From: Tannerella sp. | GTDB lineage: Bacteria; Bacteroidota; Bacteroidia; Bacteroidales; Tannerellaceae | DNA length: 5,365 nt | NCBI GenBank assembly: GCA_031267485.1 | Contig: JAIRYY010000187.1 | Span: forward strand, 1-5,365 | Reading direction: 5' to 3' | In this document: in pieces, positions 1 to 5,365 of the stretch | Numbering within the stretch: the stretch's first letter is position 1 | Layout of the letters: each line of letters begins with the position of its first letter | Made by a program: the position numbers and the translations under genes | Notes under the pieces: generated by a model | Seen by the model: the letters and a program-made list of their open reading frames with translations, nothing else | Databases searched by the model: none | Told to the model about the DNA's origin: nothing

Positions 1-1
1 G

Positions 2-1159
2 GAACTTGATCTGGCCGTATCCGAACTCCCTGCGGTTTTTTCCGGCGCCGAGAAGGGACGCGCCACAAGTATCGCCGCACTGGCGCTGAAATCAAGAATA
101 CTGCTATATGCCGCAAGCGACCTGATGAATGTGGAGGTGGAAAGTGAACATACCGGTTACCTGACCCCCGCGTCCAACCGCTGGAACAAAGCGGCGGATG
201 CGGCAAAAACCTGCATTGAACAGGCCCTGGCCGGCGGCTACGGATTGTATGACCGCTACGGCGACGATGTCAAACAGAATTATACCCAGCTGTTCCTCGA
301 CGGAGGAAATGAGGAAGTCCTGTTCGACAGACAGGGAACGACAAGCGCGGACGGAGAATCCATTAACACGATCGACCAGACCAACGGCCCGAACGGCTAT
401 GGTTTGTGGGGCGGCAATACGCCTCTGCAGGAGCTTGTCGATGCGTTTGAGATAGATGACGGAACGGCATTTGACTGGAATGACCCGGAGCGGAAAAAAA
501 ATCCCTACGCCAATCGCGACCGGCGTTTGTACGCGTATGTACTGTGCGATGGCGATCCGTGGAAAGAACGCGAAGTAGAATGTTTCATTGATGCGGATGC
601 CAACAGCAGTGAGTTAACCAGCGGCGGACGCGACTCGAAATACGGCGGGGATTCATGGAATACTTCCCTCACGGGTTATAACATGCGGAAATTCATGGAC
701 GAAAGCTATGTCCCCAATTCCTGGAACGTAAGAACTCCCAAAAACTGGATCTGGTTCCGTCTGGCAGAACAGTACCTTAACCTGGCGGAAGCATATCACA
801 TGGCGGGAAATGAAGACGATGCACGGAAATATTTAAACGTGATACGGAGACGAGCGCGCATGCCCGACGTTTATGTTTCGGGAACGGAACTGCTGGATAA
901 AATCCGAAATGAGAGACGCATAGAACTCGCTTTTGAAGAGCACAGATACTATGATGTCCGTCGCTGGAGGCTGGGAGAAAAATACCTGAACAAAACGGTA
1001 ACCGGCATCACGATATTGAAACTTCCCGACGGAACCAAAATATACACTCCCGGAAAAACGGTTGAAGAACGCAAATTCTTCAAACACATGTACTGGCTTC
1101 CCATTCCAAAGGGCGAAACGGATAAAAACCCGCGAATCGCACAAAATCCGGGATATTAA
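2..1159 (+). CDS. SusD/RagB-family outer-membrane nutrient-binding lipoprotein, C-terminal part (5' partial)
   Basis: SusD-family proteins sit on the cell surface, cap a SusC TonB-dependent channel and help bind glycans for import. The frame is open from base 2, so the ATG at 125 is internal: the 41 residues before it already read as SusD helices (ELDLAVSELP, then RATSIAALALKSRILLYAAS). In all 385 residues are visible, against a usual full length of about 500-650; the lipoprotein signal and N-terminal helices lie outside the window. Family marks are a tetratricopeptide-like helix pair beginning WFRLAEQYLNLAEAY (about 752-796), the highly typical C-terminal block RNERRIELAFEEHRYYDVRR (about 905-964), and the closing segment YWLPIPKGETDKNPRIAQNP (about 1091-1150). 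A susC partner would be expected just upstream. The downstream glycosidase suggests a polysaccharide utilisation locus; the actual ligand cannot be read from this fragment. Confidence 0.96.
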   Translation, partial: ELDLAVSELPAVFSGAEKGRATSIAALALKSRILLYAASDLMNVEVESEHTGYLTPASNRWNKAADAAKTCIEQALAGGYGLYDRYGDDVKQNYTQLFLDGGNEEVLFDRQGTTSADGESINTIDQTNGPNGYGLWGGNTPLQELVDAFEIDDGTAFDWNDPERKKNPYANRDRRLYAYVLCDGDPWKEREVECFIDADANSSELTSGGRDSKYGGDSWNTSLTGYNMRKFMDESYVPNSWNVRTPKNWIWFRLAEQYLNLAEAYHMAGNEDDARKYLNVIRRRARMPDVYVSGTELLDKIRNERRIELAFEEHRYYDVRRWRLGEKYLNKTVTGITILKLPDGTKIYTPGKTVEERKFFKHMYWLPIPKGETDKNPRIAQNPGY

Positions 1160-1175
1160 TATTATTTTTGCAAAA

Positions 1176-1212
1176 AAAAAGGGGTTCCTGTTATGACAAT
1201 GAACCCCTTTTT
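1176..1212 (+). terminator. Rho-independent terminator after the susD-like gene
   Basis: A perfect 12-bp stem is formed by AAAAAGGGGTTC (1176-1187) and GAACCCCTTTTT (1201-1212). The 13-base loop can add a small inner TGT/ACA stem. It starts 17 bases after the TAA of the susD-like gene. The GC core (GGGGTTC/GAACCCC) is followed by T5 on the plus strand and preceded by A9 (1172-1180), so it could also stop transcription arriving on the minus strand. It implies that the GH27 gene downstream is either separately transcribed or reached by read-through. Confidence 0.85.
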
Positions 1213-1244
1213 GCTATATATTCATTCTCAAATTTTAATAGATC

Positions 1245-2618
1245 ATGAACCGTTCAATTATCAGTATTTTTACAGCAGCGCTGATGTTTCCGCCCTGCGT
1301 ATCGGCACAAAAAAATGTCAAACATTTTGCGAAAGGAGAATTTAAGGAGTGGGCGAAAACTCCCCCCATGGGATGGAATAGCTGGGACTGCTACGGGCCT
1401 ACCGTCGAAGAACATGAAGTGAAAGCCAATGCCGATTATATGGCGGCACATCTTAAACCGTACGGATGGGAATATATCGTTGTCGACATACGCTGGTTTG
1501 TGGAAAATGACAGGGCAGGAGGATACAACCAGACGGATCCCCGGTATGTACTTGACGAATACGGACGTTATTTGCCGGCGGTCAACCGCTTTCCTTCGGC
1601 GGCAGACGGCAAAGGATTTAAAGAAATAGCGGACTATATCCACCGCAAAGGATTGAAATTTGGAATCCATATCATGCGGGGCATACCGGTCGAAGCCGTC
1701 CGGAAAAAATTGCCGGTAAAAGGAACCGGCGGAATAACGGCAGACCTTATTTATTCCAACGAACTCCAGTGCAAATGGCTGCGCGACAATTATACCGTCG
1801 TTGCCGGCCGTCCCGGAGCACAGGAATATTATAATTCAATCATAGAACTATACGCTCAGTGGGGCGTTGATTTTATCAAGGTAGATGATATTACCCGCCC
1901 CTACCATAAGGCGGAAATAGAAATGATCAGGAGAGCTATCGATCAGTGCGGAAGGTCTATCGTACTGAGCCTCTCTCCCGGAGAAACGCCCGTAAACGAC
2001 GGATCGCATGTCTGCGAACATGCGAACATGTGGCGAATGGTGGACGACGTATGGGATCTGTGGAACGACATCACTCACCTGCTGGATGTCGCACAAAACT
2101 GGTATGCATACATCTCTCCCGGGACGTGGCCTGATTGCGACATGATTCCGCTCGGGCGCATATCTGTCCGGGGCGAACGGGGCGAAGAACGGATGACCCG
2201 GCTGACAAAAAACGAACAGTACTGCCTGATGAATCTCTTTACGGTGTTCAAGTCTCCTCTGATGTTTGGCGGCGATCTTCCGGGCAATGATGAATTTACG
2301 CTTTCATTGCTGACAAATGAGGAAGTCCTGAAAATGCACCGGGAAAGTTCCGGCGTCCGCCAGCTATTCAGGGAAAACGGTAAGGTATGCATAACCTCCC
2401 GCAACAAAAATACAGACGAAATCTACGTCGCGCTGTTTAATCTCCATGATACGGACACGCAGGAAACAGGCTTCCATGCGCAGATGCTTGGCACGAAAGA
2501 AGTCTATTCGGTTTCGGAAATGTGGCATGGAGAAAACAGGGGAACATTCAAATCCGATTTTGCGATTTCCCTGAAACCTCACGAATCCATACTGCTAAAG
2601 CTGACCCCTGTTCCCTGA
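1245..2618 (+). CDS. Secreted glycoside hydrolase family 27 protein, alpha-galactosidase-like
   Basis: GH27 enzymes are retaining exo-glycosidases of the clan D (beta/alpha)8 fold, mainly removing terminal alpha-galactose and in some members beta-L-arabinopyranose. The 457-residue protein begins with a signal peptide (hydrophobic about residues 4-17, likely cut at VSA|Q after residue 21); FPPC is a poor lipobox, so a periplasmic enzyme is likely. The GH27 signature TPPMGWNSWDCYG spans residues 39-51. The nucleophile is predicted as Asp214 in DFIKVDDI (canonical KYDN), and the acid/base as Asp268, the last residue of an RxxxD motif at Arg264 (WRMVDD). GTWPDCDMIPLG (293-304) and SPLMFGGDLP (337-346) match conserved GH27 blocks, and a C-terminal beta domain of about 90 residues follows. 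The usual sugar-binding LDDCW reads VDIRW (80-84), so the second Asp is lost and substrate is uncertain. No type IX sorting domain is evident. The ATG at 1245 is chosen because it gives the signal peptide; no Shine-Dalgarno site precedes it, only AT-rich sequence. Confidence 0.92.
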   Translation: MNRSIISIFTAALMFPPCVSAQKNVKHFAKGEFKEWAKTPPMGWNSWDCYGPTVEEHEVKANADYMAAHLKPYGWEYIVVDIRWFVENDRAGGYNQTDPRYVLDEYGRYLPAVNRFPSAADGKGFKEIADYIHRKGLKFGIHIMRGIPVEAVRKKLPVKGTGGITADLIYSNELQCKWLRDNYTVVAGRPGAQEYYNSIIELYAQWGVDFIKVDDITRPYHKAEIEMIRRAIDQCGRSIVLSLSPGETPVNDGSHVCEHANMWRMVDDVWDLWNDITHLLDVAQNWYAYISPGTWPDCDMIPLGRISVRGERGEERMTRLTKNEQYCLMNLFTVFKSPLMFGGDLPGNDEFTLSLLTNEEVLKMHRESSGVRQLFRENGKVCITSRNKNTDEIYVALFNLHDTDTQETGFHAQMLGTKEVYSVSEMWHGENRGTFKSDFAISLKPHESILLKLTPVP

Positions 2619-2644
2619 GAAATAAAAGAGGCGGCGTTCTCCGT

Positions 2645-2667
2645 TTCGTCCTGCCATGCGGGACGGA
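2645..2667. repeat. Short inverted repeat (10-bp stem) between GH27 gene and small ORF
   Basis: TTCGTCCTGC (2645-2654) pairs with GCGGGACGGA (2658-2667) around a CAT triloop, with two G.U pairs if transcribed from the plus strand. No T tract follows, so it is not a classical terminator, although it is the only hairpin I see close behind the GH27 stop codon. An ATG at 2656 overlaps the loop; that start is judged less likely than 2695. Confidence 0.45.
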
Positions 2668-2679
2668 CACAGCAGAAAG

Positions 2680-2687
2680 AAGGGGGG
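2680..2687 (+). promoter_or_regulatory. Purine-rich ribosome-binding site deciding the 2695 start
   Basis: AAGGGGGGG-type purine tract (within 2675-2688) lies about 7 bases before the ATG at 2695. It is the only Shine-Dalgarno-like site before any start in this window and favours 2695 over the in-frame ATG at 2656, which sits inside a hairpin loop. Confidence 0.4.
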
Positions 2688-2694
2688 GACGATC

Positions 2695-2844
2695 ATGAAA
2701 AAGGATCTTTTTACGGCATTGCCTGCGGCAGGCGAACTGATCATGCTGATTGACGAGGAAAAGGAATTTGTCGTCATCTGCATCGCCGGCAGTTTTACGC
2801 TGGAGGAGATACAGGAAATCGCCGCAGGGCGCAACGTACAATAA
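2695..2844 (+). CDS. Small 49-residue protein resembling the C-terminus of DUF4252; possible gene remnant
   Basis: The predicted product begins MKKDLFTALPAAGELIMLID and contains EFVVICIAGSFTLEEIQEIA. From memory of the family, this beta-strand, glycine, helix pattern (level of ELxxLxDEEKEFVVIxIxGxxTLEEIQ) matches the last 35-40 residues of DUF4252 proteins, which are usually about 150-180 residues long with a signal peptide. Here no signal peptide and no N-terminal two-thirds are present: the same frame has a stop at 2623 and the 76 bases between the GH27 stop and this ATG show no DUF4252-like residues. It is acidic, soluble-looking and carries no recognisable catalytic motif. A longer 62-residue reading from 2656 is possible but adds only a low-complexity basic stretch. 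It lies 42 bases before porX on the same strand. It may be a truncated pseudogene or a genuine mini-protein; function unknown. Confidence 0.5.
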   Translation: MKKDLFTALPAAGELIMLIDEEKEFVVICIAGSFTLEEIQEIAAGRNVQ

Positions 2845-2886
2845 ATGCGGGCATCACACCGTTAGTGTATAAAAATACGACACAGT

Positions 2887-4431
2887 ATGAGAAAAGACAA
2901 AATCCTCTGGGCGGATGATGAAATAGATTTGCTGAAACCTCATATTCTTTTTCTGGAAGAGAAGGGATATGAGGTTGTTCCCGTCATAAGCGGCCAGGAT
3001 GCCATCGACTGCTGCCGGGAACAGTCTTTCGACATCATTTTCCTGGACGAGAACATGCCGGGACTGGACGGCCTGGAGACGCTGGCGCTTATCAAACAGA
3101 TTGATCCGAATGTGCCCGTCGTGATGGTGACCAAGAGCGAGGAGGAAAGCATCATGAATCAGGCTATCGGCAACAAGATTGCCGACTATCTGATAAAACC
3201 CGTGAATCCGAATCAGCTGGTGCTCTCCATTAAGAAAAACGTGCACAAGAACCTTATCATAACGGAGACGGCTACCACGAATTACCGGCAGGAGTTCAGC
3301 CGTATCGGGATGCAGATAGGCAGCGCCGCCTCGACGGACGAGTGGATGGATATCTACCGGAAAATCGTTTACTGGGAACTTGCGCTCGAGGACGGGCAGG
3401 CGGAGATGCAACAGCTGCTCAGGATGCAGAAAAGGGAAGCAAACGGCGCTTTCGGCAAATTCGTCCGAAAACGCTACCTGGACTGGATCGGGAACGCGGA
3501 CGACCGTCCGCTCATGAGCCCCGACCTGTTCCGGAAAAAAGTCTTTCCGCTGCTCGACAGCGACGAAAAAGTCTTCTTCATTCTCATCGACAATTTCCGG
3601 CTCGACCAGTGGTATACGGTGAAAGACCTGCTTGGCGAACTGTTCACGTTCAGCGAAGGCCTGTACTGCAGCATCCTTCCCACCGCAACGCAGTATGCCC
3701 GGAACGCCATCTTTTCGGGACTGATGCCGGCGCAGATCGAAGAGATGTTTCCCGAACTGTGGGTGGACGAGGAAAGCGAGGAGGGAAAAAACATCAACGA
3801 AGAGCCGCTGGTCAGGACGCAGCTGGAACGGTTCCGCAAAAAATATACTTTTTCATACACCAAAATCCTCGATTCCGCGTATGGCGAAAAACTGCTGCAC
3901 AATCTGTCCGGCCTGATGAAAAACCAGCTGAACGTGATCGTCATCAATTTCGTCGACATGCTGTCGCACGCGCGCACGGAAAGCCGGATGATACGCGAAC
4001 TCGCGCAGAGCGAAGCCGCATACCGCAGCCTCACGCGCTCGTGGTTTCAGCACTCCGCCACGCTCGAACTGTTCCGCCAGATAGCCGCCAGAGGTTTCAA
4101 AATCATACTGACCACCGATCACGGGACGATACGCGTGGACAGCCCCGTCAAAATCGTCGGCGACCGGAACACCAGCACCAACCTGCGCTACAAGGTGGGC
4201 AAAAACATGAACTACAACTACCGCGAACTGTACGAGATAAAAGACCCCGCCGCCGCCGGTCTGCCGTCGCCCAACCTGAGTTCCAAATACGTCTTCGCCC
4301 TCAACGAATCCTTTTTCGCCTACCCGAACAATTACAACTACTACGTCTCCTACTACCGGGACACGTTCCAGCACGGAGGCGTCTCGCTCGAAGAAATGCT
4401 GGTACCCGTAATAACCCTGCATCCCCGATAA
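2887..4431 (+). CDS. porX: PorX-type response regulator: receiver domain fused to PglZ (alkaline-phosphatase-fold) domain
   Basis: This 514-residue cytoplasmic protein is full length for PorX. Residues 1-120 are a CheY-like receiver with all key positions: acidic pair Asp10-Asp11 (WADDE), phospho-acceptor Asp54 (IIFLDENMPG), Thr82 and Lys104 (YLIKP). A helical linker (about 125-215) leads to a PglZ domain (about 225-510) with the metal and catalytic positions of the alkaline phosphatase superfamily: Asp235 (LIDNFR), the PTAT segment with Thr266/Thr268, Asp357 and His361 (NFVDMLSHAR), Asp411-His412 (TTDHGT) and His496 (FQHGG). In Porphyromonas gingivalis and relatives, PorX works with the kinase PorY and the sigma factor SigP to control type IX secretion genes, and its PglZ domain has been reported to hydrolyse oligonucleotides. 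No porY or porL is in view. The ATG at 2887 gives the standard PorX N-terminus (MRKDKILWADDE). No Bacteroidota -7/-33 promoter was recognised in the 42-base upstream gap. Confidence 0.95.
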   Translation: MRKDKILWADDEIDLLKPHILFLEEKGYEVVPVISGQDAIDCCREQSFDIIFLDENMPGLDGLETLALIKQIDPNVPVVMVTKSEEESIMNQAIGNKIADYLIKPVNPNQLVLSIKKNVHKNLIITETATTNYRQEFSRIGMQIGSAASTDEWMDIYRKIVYWELALEDGQAEMQQLLRMQKREANGAFGKFVRKRYLDWIGNADDRPLMSPDLFRKKVFPLLDSDEKVFFILIDNFRLDQWYTVKDLLGELFTFSEGLYCSILPTATQYARNAIFSGLMPAQIEEMFPELWVDEESEEGKNINEEPLVRTQLERFRKKYTFSYTKILDSAYGEKLLHNLSGLMKNQLNVIVINFVDMLSHARTESRMIRELAQSEAAYRSLTRSWFQHSATLELFRQIAARGFKIILTTDHGTIRVDSPVKIVGDRNTSTNLRYKVGKNMNYNYRELYEIKDPAAAGLPSPNLSSKYVFALNESFFAYPNNYNYYVSYYRDTFQHGGVSLEEMLVPVITLHPR

Positions 4432-4446
4432 CCCCCGCCGGCCGTC

Positions 4447-4872
4447 ATGAAAGAAATAACAATAGAAAACGCGGAAAACATCCGCCCGTCCGCCGCCGGA
4501 TTCATCGCCGGCATGAAGGGAAAGAAAATCTTTGCCTTCGAGGGAGATATGGGCGTGGGAAAAACGACATTCATCCGCGCCGTATGCGAAGCGCTGGGAG
4601 TCGAAGACACCGTAAACAGCCCGACGTTCTCCATCGTCAACGAATACCGGAGCCAGACCACCGGCGAACTCATCTATCATTTCGATTTTTACCGGATAAA
4701 CCGAACATCCGAAGCCCTCGACATGGGAGTGGACGACTACTTCGACAGCGGCGCGCTGTGCTTCATCGAGTGGCCCGGCAAAATAACCGCATTGCTGCCT
4801 GAAAACACCGTCCACATAAAAATGGAAGAACAGCCCGGAGGCTCAAGAAAACTGACCGTCCTCTCCCCCTGA
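4447..4872 (+). CDS. tsaE: TsaE, ATPase of tRNA N6-threonylcarbamoyladenosine (t6A) synthesis
   Basis: TsaE (formerly YjeE) binds the TsaB-TsaD heterodimer and drives the ATP-dependent cycle that lets it transfer threonylcarbamoyl to A37 of ANN-decoding tRNAs. The 141-residue length is typical. The Walker A motif GDMGVGKT is at residues 33-40, the family-defining VNSPTF at 56-61 (Thr60), the Walker B-like HFDFYR at 78-83 (Asp80), and FIEWP at 106-110 with the conserved Glu108-Trp109. All diagnostic residues are intact. It starts 15 bases after the porX stop with no promoter-like sequence and no clear Shine-Dalgarno site between, so co-transcription with porX is likely, giving a regulator and a housekeeping tRNA gene one transcript. 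Both are rich in CCG/GCC codons toward this end, with no sign of foreign origin. Confidence 0.97.
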   Translation: MKEITIENAENIRPSAAGFIAGMKGKKIFAFEGDMGVGKTTFIRAVCEALGVEDTVNSPTFSIVNEYRSQTTGELIYHFDFYRINRTSEALDMGVDDYFDSGALCFIEWPGKITALLPENTVHIKMEEQPGGSRKLTVLSP

Positions 4873-4916
4873 CACGAAAAATCACTAATCACTAAGATGT
4901 CTCAAATGCCTTATTC

Positions 4917-4990
4917 CGTCATTGCGAACGAAGTGAAGCAATCCAGGCCGCCGCCTGTGCCTGGATTGCTTCACTTCGTTTACAATGACG
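4917..4990. repeat. Long near-perfect inverted repeat, 31-base arms, 12-base loop
   Basis: The left arm (4917-4947, beginning CGTCATTGCGAACGAAG and ending AGCAATCCAGG) is the reverse complement of the right arm (4960-4990, CCTGGATTGCTTC to CAATGACG) at 29 of 31 positions; as RNA the two differences are one C.A mismatch and one G.U wobble. The loop is 4948-4959. The arm motif CGTCATTGCGA...GAAGCAATCCAGG resembles dispersed intergenic repeats that I recall from many bacterial genomes, including Bacteroidota; the genome-wide copy number cannot be seen here. It starts 44 bases after the tsaE stop and could form a very stable 3' stem on that transcript, but no T tract follows directly. Confidence 0.93.
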
Positions 4991-5180
4991 AAAAATAGAA
5001 CGACTGATTATAATTACATTAACCGGCCGTTTTTTTTCGTCTTTTTCCTTTTTTTTTCCGGCGAAGCTGGGATAGGGTCTTACAATGACGAAAAATATAG
5101 CCACTTATTATCAGTATATTAACGAGCCGTTTTTTTTCGTCTTTTTCCCTCTTTTCCTCGGCGATGCCGGGGCGGGGTCT
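4981..5180. repeat. Two 100-bp tandem repeat units (about 81% identical)
   Basis: Unit 1 is 4981-5080 and unit 2 is 5081-5180; they align without gaps at a period of exactly 100, with about 81 matches by hand count. Each starts TACAATGACGAAAAATA, runs through an AT-rich stretch ending ATTAA, then GCCG plus T8, CGTC, T5 and a further pyrimidine tract, and ends in a GC-rich GGCGA...GGGTCT. Unit 1 begins inside the right arm of the inverted repeat (shared bases 4981-4990), so the two elements are parts of one composite structure. No coding signature: the open frames across it on the minus strand only reflect repeat sequence. Confidence 0.9.
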
Positions 5181-5270
5181 CGCAATGACGGGTAAGGGGT
5201 CTGCAATGACGGGGAGAGGCGTCCTCGACGGCGCGAGCCCCACAGTCCGCATCAGCGTCCCCCCCCGTCC
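5181..5270. other. Gene-free GC-rich spacer with two short copies of the repeat motif
   Basis: After unit 2 the repeat decays. GCAATGACG occurs at 5182-5190 and again at 5203-5211, each preceded by GGGGTCT or GGGTCT, as though short boundary pieces had been duplicated. The rest (about 5212-5270) is GC-rich, includes C8 at 5259-5266, and shows no gene, promoter or strong hairpin. Confidence 0.6.
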
Positions 5271-5299
5271 CGTCATTGCGAGGAACGAAGCAATCCAGG
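5271..5299. repeat. Second, diverged copy of the inverted-repeat arm
   Basis: CGTCATTGCGA, then GGAACGAAGCAATCCAGG (5271-5299, 29 bases), matches the left arm at 4917-4947 at both ends and differs in the middle by a 2-base length change and local substitutions. Its matching right arm is degraded: only ACAATGACG at 5325-5333 is recognisable, 25 bases further on, so this copy no longer makes a long perfect hairpin. Confidence 0.85.
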
Positions 5300-5323
5300 C
5301 GCAGGCGTAACCAGAATAACCCT

Positions 5324-5365
5324 TACAATGACGAAGAATAGAGCAACTGATTATTAGCATATTAA
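5324..5365. repeat. Third copy of the 100-bp unit, cut by the window end
   Basis: The last 42 bases (TACAATGACGAAGAATAGAG to ATTAA) align without gaps to the first 42 bases of unit 1 (4981-5022) and unit 2 (5081-5122). As in unit 1, it follows directly behind an arm of the inverted-repeat family, so arm plus unit looks like the repeating module. It presumably continues beyond the window. Confidence 0.85.

Noticed and set aside
1163..1171. TATTTTTGC, matching the Bacteroidota -7 consensus TAnnTTTGY
   Set aside because: No TTG is found at the expected -33 spacing upstream, and transcription would start inside the terminator hairpin. Likely a chance match in AT-rich sequence.
1245..1310. Lipoprotein signal (Cys18) in the GH27 protein
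   Set aside because: FPPC does not fit the lipobox, and a good ordinary signal peptidase site (VSA|Q) follows at residue 21.
2862..2872. Small palindrome ACAC...GTGT before porX
   Set aside because: The stem is only 4 bp and is likely to be chance; no operator can be assigned.
3342..4802. Long plus-strand open frame (486 codons) overlapping porX and tsaE
   Set aside because: Its translation is arginine- and proline-rich low-complexity sequence with no family resemblance; it is a shadow of GC-rich codons in porX and tsaE, both of which carry complete diagnostic motifs.
3853..4815. Minus-strand open frame of 320 codons opposite porX and tsaE
   Set aside because: Valine- and glycine-rich shadow translation antisense to two clearly real genes; no domain seen.
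4919..5360. Minus-strand open frames of 61 and 113 codons in the repeat region
   Set aside because: Their residues (for example RHCKRSEAIQ, IASLRSQ, repeated PVIA) are simply the translated repeat arms; such ghost proteins are common where this repeat type occurs. No start context or conserved domain.
4917..5365. CRISPR array
   Set aside because: Units are 100 bp and diverged, there are no short constant repeats with unique equal-length spacers, and no cas gene is present.

Overview
The window reads as chromosomal DNA of a Bacteroidota member, most likely order Bacteroidales. The reasons are a SusD-family nutrient-binding protein next to a secreted glycosidase, a PorX-type response regulator fused to a PglZ domain, weak or absent Shine-Dalgarno sites at the main starts, and a fragment resembling the Bacteroidota-specific DUF4252 family. 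I cannot name the genus from sequence alone.

Layout: (1) bases 2-1159 hold the C-terminal part of a SusD/RagB-like outer-membrane lipoprotein whose start lies upstream of the window. (2) A strong hairpin flanked by A and T tracts (about 1176-1212) separates it from (3) a secreted GH27-type alpha-galactosidase-like enzyme (1245-2618). Together these look like the 3' end of a polysaccharide utilisation locus acting on an alpha-galactoside or a related sugar. (4) A 49-residue ORF (2695-2844) resembles only the last third of DUF4252 proteins and may be a gene remnant. (5) porX (2887-4431) and (6) tsaE (4447-4872) follow 15 bases apart and are probably co-transcribed. PorX is a signalling protein known from type IX secretion control. 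TsaE is the ATPase of the tRNA t6A synthesis machinery.

(7) From 4873 to the window end (493 bases) I see no credible gene. The stretch is a composite repeat cluster: a near-perfect inverted repeat with 31-base arms, two 100-bp tandem units about 81% identical, a second diverged copy of the inverted-repeat arm, and the start of a third unit cut by the window end. Both complete tandem units keep three T tracts spaced about 10 bases apart, which predicts bent DNA.

No complete new multi-gene system is visible. The points most worth a second look are the repeat cluster with its phased T tracts, the altered sugar-binding motif in the GH27 enzyme, and the truncated DUF4252-like ORF.
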